Below are positions 15,667 through 23,935 of a DNA stretch of 28,608 nt, one piece after another (position 1 is the first letter of the stretch; every line of letters starts with the position of its first letter). Below the pieces are notes generated by a model. The model made no database searches and had not been told where the DNA came from. It saw only the letters and a program-made list of their open reading frames with translations. The position numbers were made by a program, and so were the translations under genes. The stretch spans positions 1-28,608 of the forward strand of contig CAZAQB010000031.1 of assembly GCA_964487155.1 (NCBI GenBank). Direction: 5' to 3'. The stretch is from CAZAQB01 sp964487155. Its GTDB lineage: Bacteria; Pseudomonadota; Gammaproteobacteria; Nitrococcales; Nitrococcaceae.

Positions 15667-15915
15667 TCAACGGCCGATGATTTCGCTCTCCCGCACCCAG
15701 CCCCGTTCGCCGTTGCGGGTGGTCACTTCCAGCCATTTGTCGCGCTCGCCATGGATGCGCACCGGTTCCCGGGGCTTGAGCCGCCGGATCAGCGAGTAGC
15801 GAATGCCCGGGCCTTCCATCAAGCCGGGGGCCGAGTAGGACGCCCGGGGCTGGGCGGTAACGATGAGGGGTACGGCAAGCAGCAGGCACGCGAGGGCCTT
15901 CGACAGGCGCAGCAT
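15667..15915 (-). CDS. Small exported SH3-domain protein
   Basis: An 82-residue protein: signal peptide MLRLSKALACLLLAVPLIVTAQ (cleavage near residue 21), then one bacterial SH3 (SH3_3-like) domain. The pattern is typical: variable loop, LKPREPVRIHGERDKWLEVTTRNGERGWVRESEI. Such domains usually bind cell-wall peptides or occur in envelope proteins. The ATG at 15915 was chosen for its GGAGG site 8-12 bases before it and the signal peptide start; an ATG 42 bases upstream is less likely. It lies 28 bases before the photolyase gene on the same strand and diverges from the DUF2325 gene. Confidence 0.85.
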   Translation of the reverse strand: MLRLSKALACLLLAVPLIVTAQPRASYSAPGLMEGPGIRYSLIRRLKPREPVRIHGERDKWLEVTTRNGERGWVRESEIIGR

Positions 15916-16066
15916 GGACAGACCTCCCTGTGGGGTGTCCCGATCCGTGGAGCCCAAAGACTAGCGGAGAGACTCCCGCGGAGCCACCCCAGCATCACCA
16001 TTGCTTGCAAACACGAGTGATTCGCATTAGCGTGGTTGTCTCCGTGGGATGCCGGAAACAGGAACC

Positions 16067-17263
16067 ATGTGCGATCTCTGCGAAACTCGGGCAGCGGCGC
16101 CTGAAGCCGCCACGCCGCCCGCACGCCTGCGCCTGTGGCAGCTGGATCCGCGCTTCCACTGCGCACTGATCGGCACCTGCTTAAGCCTCGCGGAGCTTCG
16201 CCGGCTGGCGCGCAAGCTGGGCGTCCCCCCGGCCGTGCAGCGCTGCGACTACGAAGTTCACCGCACCTTCGTCGCGATTGCGAGCCGCCAGGAGCCTGCC
16301 GCCAAGCTGCTGCAGCGCAGCCTGGACCGGAAATTCGCCACCGAGCTGCGGCGGGTGGCGCGGACACCGGCCGCCGACCTGGACCGGTTCTGGGACGCGT
16401 CCATGGACGCCGGCGAGGTGGCCGGACCGTTCTGGGCCCTGGTGAGCCACAGTCACACCCCGCCCGCCCTGGTGGACCGCCTGTACGCCGAGGTCCACAT
16501 GCTCTCACACCTGAGCGGCGCCTCCGTGCGGGTAGACCTCCAGGAACTGCACCGGCTGCGCCGGGCGGTACCGGCGCTGGAACAGCGCCTGGCCCAGCAG
16601 CAGCGGGATACCCGGCAGGCCCTGCGCGAGCGGGACGCCGAAGTGGCCCGCCTGCAGGACGCACTGGCGGCGGCACACCGCACGGCCTGGGCCCCGCGCC
16701 AGCGCCACCCGCTCCATGGCCGGTGGCGCGCTCGCCTGCGGCGGGTGGTGGGGGTGGCGCGCCGGCTGCAGAGCGAGGTGGATCTCGCCCGGCGGCGGCT
16801 GCGCCGCCTGGAGGACACCGCCGAAGCGCTGCGCCGGCACCTGGAGCAGACCCGCGAGGAGTCCCGCCGCTGGCGCGACGCCGTGACGAGCTCTCACCAC
16901 GCCCCGCAGGCACCGCCCGCTTGCGCCGGCGACGCCTCCGCCGGAGAAGGCGATCTGTGCGGGCGCTGCGTGCTCTATGTTGGCGGCCGGGACCGCAGCG
17001 CCGCACAGTTCCGCCAGCTGGTGGAGCAGCGCAACGGGCGCTTTGTGCACCACGACGGCGGCCGGGAGCAGGACCAGCGGCAGCTGGACGCCCTGCTGCC
17101 GGCGGCCGACCTGGTGCTGTGCCCCGTGGACTGCGTCAGCCACAATGCCGCGGCCCGGGTCAAGCACTACTGCAAGCGCCATGACACCTGTCTGCTATTC
17201 CTGGGCCGGGCCAGCGCCAGCGCCTTCCGGCAGGGTCTGGATCACTACCTGGAGGCCGGCTGA
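16067..17263 (+). CDS. DUF2325 domain protein
   Basis: A 398-residue cytosolic protein. The N-terminus begins with a CDLC pair followed by a conserved block (LRLWQLDPRFHCALIGTCLSLAELRRL). The middle (about residues 165-275) is a charged coiled coil rich in Arg, Glu and Leu. The C-terminal DUF2325 domain (about 300-398) has the signature CVLYVGGRDRSAAQFRQLVE, HHDGG and DCVSHNAAARVKHYCKR. The biochemical function of this family is not known to me; the VGG...HHDGG pattern suggests a Rossmann-like fold. The ATG at 16067 has AGGA 7 bases upstream and matches the usual MCDLC start, so it is preferred over the ATG at 16049. No operon partner is evident. Confidence 0.88.
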   Translation: MCDLCETRAAAPEAATPPARLRLWQLDPRFHCALIGTCLSLAELRRLARKLGVPPAVQRCDYEVHRTFVAIASRQEPAAKLLQRSLDRKFATELRRVARTPAADLDRFWDASMDAGEVAGPFWALVSHSHTPPALVDRLYAEVHMLSHLSGASVRVDLQELHRLRRAVPALEQRLAQQQRDTRQALRERDAEVARLQDALAAAHRTAWAPRQRHPLHGRWRARLRRVVGVARRLQSEVDLARRRLRRLEDTAEALRRHLEQTREESRRWRDAVTSSHHAPQAPPACAGDASAGEGDLCGRCVLYVGGRDRSAAQFRQLVEQRNGRFVHHDGGREQDQRQLDALLPAADLVLCPVDCVSHNAAARVKHYCKRHDTCLLFLGRASASAFRQGLDHYLEAG

Positions 17264-17286
17264 GCATCCAGCGGCCCGGCCGGAGC

Positions 17287-17430
17287 AGCCGTAGCCCCAC
17301 GTTGCGGAGAAACGTGGGAGCCGGCCTCGCAAACGCCAAGGCAGCCATCCCCGACTCTCTGCCATAACCAGGCCACAGCGCCCATCCCACCGCCCGATGG
17401 CACGTTTCTCCGCAACGTGCGCTACGGCGG
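17287..17430 (+). repeat. Double-hairpin intergenic repeat, copy B
   Basis: About 144 bp framed by CCGTAG and CTACGGCGG. The left hairpin is CCCACGTT/AACGTGGG (17296-17318) and the right hairpin GCACGTT/AACGTGC (17400-17420). The spacer shares GCAAACGCCAAG with copy C. It lies 24 bases after the DUF2325 stop. Confidence 0.82.
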
Positions 17431-17498
17431 GCTGCGGCCCGCCTCACCAGCGGCGAGAATGCCCGCACATTTTGTAAATGGCCAACGCAGCGCCAGGG

Positions 17499-17524
17499 GC
17501 AGCCTGAATCCGACAGGCTGCTAG
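17499..17524 (+). repeat. Solitary terminal hairpin of the MITE-like element
   Basis: GCAGCCT, a 9-nt loop and AGGCTGC followed by TAG. The sequence ATCCGACAGGCTGCTAG matches the element terminus at 37-53 except for one base. No second end is found nearby, so this is a remnant or a solo end, 41 bases before the TPR gene. Confidence 0.6.
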
Positions 17525-17564
17525 GCTTCCCGGAACCAGCCACGGGATGCACCGGGGGTCCGGC

Positions 17565-18140
17565 ATGAGACGAGTTCCCGCGACGGCGGCAGCCGCAACG
17601 GCCCGAGGGGCGATGCTGCTTGCCGCGGCCCTGCTGCTGGCTACGCCGGCGATGGCGGACCAGAACGACTCCCGGCTCTATACCCTTTTCCAGGTGCTGC
17701 GCGACACCGAAAACCCCGCCCGCGCGGCCTTCTTGCAGCAGCGCATCTGGAGCATCTGGTTCGAGCACCCGGATCCCCAGCTCCGGGAAGCCCTGGCAGC
17801 GGGCGAACAGGCCCTGGCGGCCGGCCGGCTGGCCGCGGCGGTGGAGCGCTTCAGCGAAGTGATCCGGCTGGACCCGGAGTTCGCCGAAGGCTGGAACCGC
17901 CGCGCCACCGCCTACTACGCCCAGGGGCGCTATCAGCGGTCCCTTGCGGACGTCACCAAGGTGCTGGCCCGGGAACCGCGCCATTTCGGCGCCCTGGCGG
18001 GCCGCGGGCTGTGCTTCCAGGCCCTGGGCCGGACGGCGGAGGCGATCGCCGCCTATCGGCAGGCGCTGGAGATCAATCCGCACATGGAGCAGATCCGTGC
18101 CCGGCTGGAGTCGCTGCTGGGCGAGGGCATCGGCGTCTGA
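17565..18140 (+). CDS. Exported TPR-repeat protein
   Basis: A 191-residue protein with a signal peptide (MRRVPATAAA...LLLATPAMA, cleavage near residue 31) followed by at least three tetratricopeptide repeats from about residue 80 to 185 (AALAAGRLAAAVERFSEVIRLDPEFAEGWNRRATAYYAQGRYQRSLADVTKVL...HFGALAGRGL). TPRs mediate protein contacts; no catalytic motif is present. Location should be periplasmic. The ATG at 17565 is preferred over 17547 for its GGGGG tract and signal peptide start. It appears monocistronic between repeats. Confidence 0.88.
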   Translation: MRRVPATAAAATARGAMLLAAALLLATPAMADQNDSRLYTLFQVLRDTENPARAAFLQQRIWSIWFEHPDPQLREALAAGEQALAAGRLAAAVERFSEVIRLDPEFAEGWNRRATAYYAQGRYQRSLADVTKVLAREPRHFGALAGRGLCFQALGRTAEAIAAYRQALEINPHMEQIRARLESLLGEGIGV

Positions 18141-18249
18141 GAGGGTGTTTCCGGAACGTCGCGTTGCGGCTGGAATGCTGGCAGCTGAGCGCGGGCGATG
18201 TCGGAATTGCGCGATAAGGCGCGCCGCCCTGTATCCGGCAAGCAAAGAT

Positions 18250-18274
18250 GCCGGATGCGCTGCGCTTATCCGGC
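18250..18274. repeat. REP hairpin identical to the one in the 258-bp array
   Basis: GCCGGAT, an 11-nt centre (GCGCTGCGCTT) and ATCCGGC. Its reverse complement equals 11238-11262 and 11496-11520. A further ATCCGGC at 18233-18239 can pair with GCCGGAT here. It occupies the 225-bp interval between the TPR gene and the zinc-ribbon gene; otherwise I see nothing in that interval. Confidence 0.75.
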
Positions 18275-18365
18275 CTGCGCCGCGGGCGCCGGGCGCGGCA
18301 GGGCCGCCGGGTATGCTGCAGTCCGGCTGGTATCCTGGGGGCAGCTGCAAACGAAGGAGGCGGCC

Positions 18366-18776
18366 ATGGCGGAGGAACTGCAGTGCTGGAGCTGCGGCGC
18401 TTCCCTCTCGGACCAGCCCCTGCCGCTGGGGCGCCTGGCGGAATGCACGGCCTGCCGGGCCGAACTCCATGTCTGCCGGCAGTGCCGCCACTACGACCCA
18501 GGGGTGGCGGAACAGTGCCGGGAGGAACGCGCCGATCCACCCCTGGAGAAGACCCGCGCCAACTTCTGCGACTACCTGGAGCCGGAGCCCCGGGCCTGGC
18601 AACCCCGCCAGCCGGACCCCGCCACCGAGCGCGCACGGGCCGAGCTCGAGGCCCTGTTCGGCGGCCCACGATCCGCCCCGCCGGACGACTCACCGGCGGA
18701 GTCGTCCGAGCGTCCGCTGAGCGAAGCCGAGCGTGCCCGGCGCGAACTGGAGCGGCTGTTTGGCGGGAAGGGTTGA
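18366..18776 (+). CDS. Small zinc-ribbon-like protein of unknown function
   Basis: A 136-residue cytosolic protein. The N-terminal 70 residues contain eight cysteines: CWSC (7-10), CTAC (27-30), CRQC (37-40), Cys51 and Cys68, enough for two zinc sites. The C-terminal half is acidic, Pro/Arg-rich and contains two similar segments (ERARAELEALFGG at about 92-104 and ERARRELERLFGG at about 122-134), an internal duplication. A strong AAGGAGG ribosome site precedes the ATG. The family looks conserved but I know of no defined function. The C-terminal duplicated motif could be a short protein-docking helix (inference). Confidence 0.85.
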   Translation: MAEELQCWSCGASLSDQPLPLGRLAECTACRAELHVCRQCRHYDPGVAEQCREERADPPLEKTRANFCDYLEPEPRAWQPRQPDPATERARAELEALFGGPRSAPPDDSPAESSERPLSEAERARRELERLFGGKG

Positions 18777-18794
18777 TGGGGGTTGGGGTGGGGC

Positions 18795-18902
18795 GTTGAT
18801 TCGTTAATCAGTTGATTGGTTAATCAGGGATCTTGCCCCGGGTGCGCACCCTGACCGGACTCCGCCGACCGAATCAACGGATCAACTGATTCACTGATCA
18901 AC
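18795..18902. repeat. Inverted pair of 8-bp tandem repeats (4 + 4 units)
   Basis: The left arm (18795-18826) is four 8-mers: GTTGATTC, GTTAATCA, GTTGATTG, GTTAATCA. The right arm (18871-18902), read on the minus strand, is GTTGATCA, GTGAATCA, GTTGATCC, GTTGATTC. The 44-bp spacer is GC-rich. The arms are strikingly AT-rich for this genome and can form a long imperfect hairpin between the zinc-ribbon gene and the RND operon. It could be a terminator, a protein-binding array or a slippage-prone repeat. Confidence 0.75.
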
Positions 18903-19001
18903 TTATCGCGCCATATGCCCCCCAGGGTACACATGGTAGACTCCCGCTGCCTCGCCCCCCGTGGTGCAGCGCACCGACCCAACCGGTAACCCAGGGACAC
19001 C

Positions 19002-22000
19002 ATGGCCGCCGCCTCCGACCCGCCTCCGCCCGAGCCGACCGACTGGGCCGCCCGCCTGGTACAGCGGCTGTTGGGCAGCCCGTTTCCCCTGCTGCTGATG
19101 CTGCTGGCCGTCGTGGGTGGCGCCGCGGCCCTGATGCTCACGCCGCGGGAGGAGGAACCCCAGATCGTGGTTCCGGTCGCGGATGTCGTCATCCAGGCGC
19201 CCGGACTGCCGGCCGCCCAGGTGGAACGCCAAGTGGCCACGCCGCTGGAGAAACTGCTCTCCGGCATCGACGGCGTGGAGCACGTCTACTCCGTGTCCCA
19301 CACCGGCCAGGCGGTGGTGACGGTGCGCTTCTACGTGGGAGAGGACCGGGAAGACTCGCTGGTCAAGATCTACAACGAAGTCAACTCTCACAGCGACCAG
19401 GTGCCGGCGGCGGTCACCTCCTGGGTGGTGCGGCCGCTATCCGTGAACGACGTACCCATCGTCCTGGCGGTGCTCTGGAGCGATGATCCGGAACGGGTCT
19501 CCGACCATGACCTGCGGCGCCTGGCCGAGGAGGTGGAGCAGCGCCTGAAGGCGGTGGAGGACACCCGGCGCACGGCGGTCACCGGTGGCCGCCCCCGCCA
19601 GGTGCGCGTGGAGGTGGATCCCGAGGCCCTGGCCGGCCGGCGCACCGCCCCCCTGGATCTGGCCCAGGCCATCGAGCTGTCCAACCGCCAGCAGCCGGCG
19701 GGGGTGATCAAGCGCATGGACCGGGTGCTGCCGCTGGAGGGCGGCGCCTTCATCGGCGAGGCCGGCGCCCTGGAGTCCCTGGTGGTGAACGTGGTGGACG
19801 GCGTGCCAGTGCGCCTGGGCGATGTGGCCCGGGTGCTGGACGGGCCCGCCGAGCCGGAAACCTACAGCTGGATCGGCTTCGGTCCCGCCGACCCCGCGGG
19901 GCAGGCGCCGGGCCCCTACCCGGCCGTCACCGTCTCGGTGGCCAAGCAGCAGGGCACCAACGCCGTGGAGGTCTCCGCCGCCGTCCAGGACCTGCTGGCG
20001 GAGCTGGAGCGGGACCTGTTCCCGCCCGGGGTGCACTACCGGGTGATCCGCGACTACGGCGAGACCGCCGATGCCAAGGTGAACGACCTGGTCACCAGCC
20101 TGCTGGTCGCCATGCTGACGGTCACCGTGTTCCTCGCGGTGTTCATCAACTGGCGGGCCGCCCTGGTGGTGGGACTGGCGGTGCCGGTGTGCTACGGCAT
20201 CACCCTGGTGCTGGATCTGCTCACCGGCTACACCATCAACCGGGTCAGCCTGTTCGCGCTGATTCTCGCCCTGGGCCTGCTGGTGGACGACCCCATCACC
20301 GGGGTGGACAACATCGAGCGCTACCTGAGGCGCGACGCCCGCCATCCCCGCGCGGCCACGGCCGCCGCCATGGCGGAGATCCGCAGCCCCCTGGTGATGT
20401 CGACCCTGGCCATCGTGGCGGCCTTCCTGCCCATGCTCTTCATCACCGGCATGATGGGCCCCTACATGGCGCCCATGGCCTTCAACGTGCCGGTGGCGGT
20501 GATCACCAGCACCGCGGTGGCCTTCCTCATCACCCCGTGGCTCGCCTATCACCTGCTGCCGAAGGGCGCCGCGGGCCAGGCGCGGGCCGCCGCCAGTCCG
20601 ACCGCCAGCTACCGGCTGTACCAGGCCCTGCTGCGCCCGCTGCTGGCGAGCCGGGCCCGGGCCTGGCTGTTCCTGGGGGTGGTGGGGCTGCTGTTCGCGG
20701 TGGCCATCGCCCTGCCGGCCCTGCGGCTGGTGCCCCTGAAACTGCTGCCCTACGACAACAAGAACGAATTCCAGATCGTCATCGACATGCCCGAAGGCAC
20801 CACCGTGGAGCGCACCGCGGCGGTGGCCCGGGACTTCACCCGTTACCTGGGGGGCGTGGCCGAGGTCCGGGATTTCACCGCCTTCGTGGGCACCACCTCG
20901 CCCATGGACTTCAACGGCATGATCCGCCGCCACTACCTGCGCGACGCGCCCCACCAGGCCGACATCCGGGTGACTCTGGCGCCGCGCACCCGGCGCGCAC
21001 AACAATCCCATGCGCTGGTACTGCGCCTGCGCGACGATCTCACCGCCATCGCCCGCCGCCACGGCGCCACCGCGCAGTTGGTGGAGGTGCCGCCGGGCCC
21101 GCCGGTGGTGGCGACCGTCACCGCCGAGGTCTACGGCAGCCTCACCAGCCCCTACGAGCAGCTGCGCGACTCCGCCCTGACCCTGGCCCGCCGGCTGGAG
21201 GCGGAACCGGGGGTGGTGGACGTGGATACCTCGGTGGAGGCGCGCCAGCAGAAGCTGCGGTTCGTCCCCGACAAGGAGAAGGCAGCCCTGTCCGGGGTTT
21301 CCACCGAGGATATCAGCCGCACTCTGGCGCTGGCCGTCGGCGGGCTCACCGCCGGCCACCTGCAGCTGCCCACCGAGGCCCAGCCGCTGCCCATCGTGCT
21401 GCGCCTGCCCATCGAGCGCCGCAGCGACCCCCTGGAGCTCGGCAGCCTGCACCTGAAGGGGCGGGCGGGCATCGTCCAGGAGCAGGTGCGCGGCGGCATA
21501 CGGGAGGCCCCCCAGCCCCTGGTGCCGCTGGCGGAGCTCGGCTCCTTCGAGACCCTGGCCGTGGACCGGGCCATCCACCACAAGAACCTGCGCCGGGTGG
21601 CCTACGTCTACGCGGAGGTGGCGGGCCGGGCGCCGGCCGAGATTGTGGCCGACGTGGTGGCCGACCAGCAGCCCGCCGGCGCCGCGAGGGTGGCCGACAG
21701 CGGGGGGCGCCCCGCGCACGAGCGCAGCTACCTCGATCCGGGGGCCGGCGTCGCCTGGCGCCTGCCCGCCGCCGCCGACGTGGTGTGGACCGGCGAGGGA
21801 GAGTGGGACATCACCGTCCGGGTGTTCCGGGATCTGGGCATCGCCTTCGGCGTGGCGGTGCTGGGAATCTTCATGATCCTCTACGTGCAGACCGGGCTGG
21901 CCGGCATCGCCGGCATCATCCTGCTGGCCATCCCGCTGACCATGATCGGCATCATGCCGGGCTTCTGGCTGCTCAACCAATGGGGCGAGCGCAGCGTCGC

Positions 22001-22370
22001 CGGCTACCCGGACCCGGTGCTGTTCACCGCCACCGCCATGATCGGAATGATCGCCCTGGCCGGCATCGTCGTGCGCAGCGCCTTGATCCTGATCGAGTTC
22101 ATCCGCCAGACCCAGGCCCAGGGTACGGAGCTGAAGGAGGCCCTGGTGCAGGCGGGCGCGGTGCGCATGCGCCCGGTGCTGCTGACCGCCGGCACCACCA
22201 TCCTGGGCAACCTGGTCATTACCCTGGACCCCATCTTCGCCGGGCTGGCCTGGGCCATCATCTTCGGCATGGTGGCTTCCACCGCCTTCACCCTGGCAGT
22301 GGTGCCGGCGGCCTATTTCCTCGCCTACGGGCCGCGGCCCGGCCGGGCCACTGCGGAGAACGCACCATGA
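19002..22370 (+). CDS. RND-family efflux permease
   Basis: A 1,122-residue inner-membrane proton-driven exporter of the AcrB/MdtB/CzcA superfamily. TM1 is at about residues 27-47. A large periplasmic loop follows (about 50-360), then TMs 2-6 (about 360-555), a second TM cluster start near 565-590, a second periplasmic loop, and TMs in the last 170 residues. The TM4 region reads GLLVDDPITGVDN (about 424-436), keeping the paired Asp that relays protons but differing from the more usual DDAIVVVEN. Length is slightly above the 1,020-1,050 usual for multidrug permeases, partly from an extra segment near residues 880-920 (DQQPAGAARVADSGGRPAH). AGGGA precedes the ATG. The stop overlaps the adaptor start by four bases. 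Substrate cannot be told from the sequence. Confidence 0.95.
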   Translation: MAAASDPPPPEPTDWAARLVQRLLGSPFPLLLMLLAVVGGAAALMLTPREEEPQIVVPVADVVIQAPGLPAAQVERQVATPLEKLLSGIDGVEHVYSVSHTGQAVVTVRFYVGEDREDSLVKIYNEVNSHSDQVPAAVTSWVVRPLSVNDVPIVLAVLWSDDPERVSDHDLRRLAEEVEQRLKAVEDTRRTAVTGGRPRQVRVEVDPEALAGRRTAPLDLAQAIELSNRQQPAGVIKRMDRVLPLEGGAFIGEAGALESLVVNVVDGVPVRLGDVARVLDGPAEPETYSWIGFGPADPAGQAPGPYPAVTVSVAKQQGTNAVEVSAAVQDLLAELERDLFPPGVHYRVIRDYGETADAKVNDLVTSLLVAMLTVTVFLAVFINWRAALVVGLAVPVCYGITLVLDLLTGYTINRVSLFALILALGLLVDDPITGVDNIERYLRRDARHPRAATAAAMAEIRSPLVMSTLAIVAAFLPMLFITGMMGPYMAPMAFNVPVAVITSTAVAFLITPWLAYHLLPKGAAGQARAAASPTASYRLYQALLRPLLASRARAWLFLGVVGLLFAVAIALPALRLVPLKLLPYDNKNEFQIVIDMPEGTTVERTAAVARDFTRYLGGVAEVRDFTAFVGTTSPMDFNGMIRRHYLRDAPHQADIRVTLAPRTRRAQQSHALVLRLRDDLTAIARRHGATAQLVEVPPGPPVVATVTAEVYGSLTSPYEQLRDSALTLARRLEAEPGVVDVDTSVEARQQKLRFVPDKEKAALSGVSTEDISRTLALAVGGLTAGHLQLPTEAQPLPIVLRLPIERRSDPLELGSLHLKGRAGIVQEQVRGGIREAPQPLVPLAELGSFETLAVDRAIHHKNLRRVAYVYAEVAGRAPAEIVADVVADQQPAGAARVADSGGRPAHERSYLDPGAGVAWRLPAAADVVWTGEGEWDITVRVFRDLGIAFGVAVLGIFMILYVQTGLAGIAGIILLAIPLTMIGIMPGFWLLNQWGERSVAGYPDPVLFTATAMIGMIALAGIVVRSALILIEFIRQTQAQGTELKEALVQAGAVRMRPVLLTAGTTILGNLVITLDPIFAGLAWAIIFGMVASTAFTLAVVPAAYFLAYGPRPGRATAENAP

Positions 22371-23425
22371 GACGACTGCTGCGGCCCGCCGCCGGCCTGC
22401 TGGCGCTGGTCCTGCTGGGAGCGGTGATGGCCTGGCTGGCCGGCCTGTTCAGCCCCACCATTGCCCCGGAGCAAGGTCTGGGCAGCGAGGCTCCGGCAGC
22501 AGTGGATACCGTTGCCGTGCGCGGGGTGACCGAGCCGGTGACGGAGCAGATCCCCGGCACCGTGCGGGCCCGCAACGAGACCGTGGTCTCCGCCCAGATC
22601 ACCGCCACCATCCGCGCCGTGACGGTGCGCGCCGGCGACCGGGTGGCCGCCGGAGACCTGCTGGTGCAGCTCGACAGCCGCGCGCTGCAGGCCCGGGTGG
22701 AGCAGCAGCGGGAGGCCGCCGCCGCCGCCGAGGCCCAGCTGGCGGAGGTGGAATCCCGCTACCAGCGGATCCGCTCCCTGCTGCAGCGCGGGGTGGTGGC
22801 CCAGGCGGAGATGGACCGGGCCGAGGCCGACCTGCGCTCGGCCCGGGCGGAGCTGGCCCGGACCCGGGAGGCCATCGCCGAGGCCACCACGCAACTGAGC
22901 TACGCGAGCATCCGGGCGCCGATCGACGGGCGCATCACCGACCGCTTCGCCGACCCCGGCGATACCGCCGTGCCCGGGGCACCACTGCTGCGGCTTTACG
23001 ATCCGGCCAGCCTGCGCCTGGACGCCGACGTGCGGGAGTCCCTCACCAGCGGCCTGGCCCTGGGCCAGAGGCTGAACGCCCGCGTGGATGCCCTCGGCCG
23101 GCAGTTCAGGGTCACCGTGGACGAGATCGTGCCCTCCGCCGAGCCCGGCACCCGCACCTTCCGGGTGAAGGCGGCCCTGCCTCCCACGGAGGATCTCTAT
23201 CCCGGCATGTTCGGCCGGCTGCTGATCCCCACCGGCGAGCGCCGCCGGCTCTATGTCCCCGCCGAGGCGGTCTTCCGGCTGGGGCAGCTGGAGTTCGTGG
23301 ACGTCGCCGCCGATGGCCGCGCCGCCCGCCGCTACGTGCGCACCGGCAGCCGCACCGCCGACGGCCAGGTGGAAGTGCTGAGCGGTCTGCAGGAGGGAGA
23401 GCGGGTCGTGGTGGGGGGCGGGTGA
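22367..23425 (+). CDS. RND efflux periplasmic adaptor (membrane fusion protein)
   Basis: A 352-residue adaptor. The N-terminus (about 5-28) is a membrane anchor or signal. It is followed by a lipoyl-like half-motif (IRAVTVRAGDRVAAGDLLVQLD), an alpha-helical hairpin rich in Ala, Glu and Arg (about 105-170), the second lipoyl half (SYASIRAPIDGRITDRFADPGDTA), a beta-barrel domain and a C-terminal membrane-proximal domain. It joins the permease to an outer-membrane channel. The ATGA overlap with the permease shows translational coupling. Permease-before-adaptor order is less common than the reverse, and no TolC-like gene follows, so an outer-membrane partner must come from elsewhere. Confidence 0.94.
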   Translation: MRRLLRPAAGLLALVLLGAVMAWLAGLFSPTIAPEQGLGSEAPAAVDTVAVRGVTEPVTEQIPGTVRARNETVVSAQITATIRAVTVRAGDRVAAGDLLVQLDSRALQARVEQQREAAAAAEAQLAEVESRYQRIRSLLQRGVVAQAEMDRAEADLRSARAELARTREAIAEATTQLSYASIRAPIDGRITDRFADPGDTAVPGAPLLRLYDPASLRLDADVRESLTSGLALGQRLNARVDALGRQFRVTVDEIVPSAEPGTRTFRVKAALPPTEDLYPGMFGRLLIPTGERRRLYVPAEAVFRLGQLEFVDVAADGRAARRYVRTGSRTADGQVEVLSGLQEGERVVVGGG

Positions 23426-23482
23426 TCGGGTGGCAGCATCGGCGGAGTCGGGACCTGCACCCGGCCCCGCGGATACTCCCAA

Positions 23483-23544
23483 TGCTGGGTTTCGCTTTGC
23501 TCAACCGAGCCTACGGCGGGATGGAGCGAAGCCGAATCCCAGCA
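23483..23544. repeat. REP-like inverted repeat
   Basis: TGCTGGG (23483-23489) and CCCAGCA (23538-23544) close a 62-nt imperfect hairpin that also pairs TTCGCTT with GCGAA. Its sequence resembles the CTGGGAT/ATCCCAG and GGTTTCGCTTTGCTC parts of the 258-bp array. It lies shortly after the adaptor stop and may help end the operon transcript. Confidence 0.6.
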
Positions 23545-23579
23545 GCGCCGGCACAACATGTAACAACGCTCAGCGCAGC

Positions 23580-23725
23580 CGCCGTAGACCCACGTTGCGA
23601 AGAAACGTGGGGGCCAGCGTAGCAAACGCCAAGCTGCCAGTCGCCGAGCCCGCGTGCCCGAGCCGATCCGCGGTACCGATGCCATTGCCCATTGGCAGGT
23701 TTCTTCGCAACCTGCCCTACGGCGG
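23580..23725 (+). repeat. Double-hairpin intergenic repeat, copy C
   Basis: About 146 bp framed by CCGTAG and CTACGGCGG. The left stem is CCCACGTT/AACGTGGG (23589-23611) and the right stem GGCAGGTT/AACCTGCC (23694-23716). Both loops are 7 nt. It matches copy A in reverse and copy B in the same orientation. Confidence 0.85.
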
Positions 23726-23806
23726 GCTTCGGTCGGTGCCGGGCGGGATTCCCACCCCGCGCTCCGGCGTGCCTGATTTTGAAAACACCCGCTCAGCGCA
23801 ACCCGC

Positions 23807-23935
23807 TCAGCGCAGCAGCCCCAACAGGCCCACCGCCACCAGATATAACGCCACGATATAGTTCAGCAGCTTCGGGAAAACCAGCACGGCCACCCCGGCT
23901 ACCAGCGCCATCAGCGGCTCCAGCTCGACGTACAT
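23807..23935 (-). CDS. DUF3096-family single-span membrane peptide
   Basis: A 42-residue protein: MYVELEPLMALVAGVAVLVF, then PKLLNYIVALYLVAVGLLGLLR. It matches the DUF3096 pattern of a short hydrophobic stretch, Pro, Lys/Arg-Leu-Leu-Asn-Tyr-Ile-Val-Ala and a second hydrophobic stretch, and should insert in the inner membrane as a helical hairpin or a single span. GGAGGAG ends 6 bases before the ATG, a very good ribosome site. It stands alone, convergent with the RND operon and divergent from the diguanylate cyclase. Its function is unknown; members of the family are often single genes. Confidence 0.8.
   Translation of the reverse strand: MYVELEPLMALVAGVAVLVFPKLLNYIVALYLVAVGLLGLLR

Noticed and set aside
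19437..21980. Long minus-strand open frame (847 codons) opposite the RND permease
   Set aside because: It is His/Gln/Gly-rich, lacks any domain, and is the antisense of a clear RND permease; such frames are expected in very GC-rich coding DNA.
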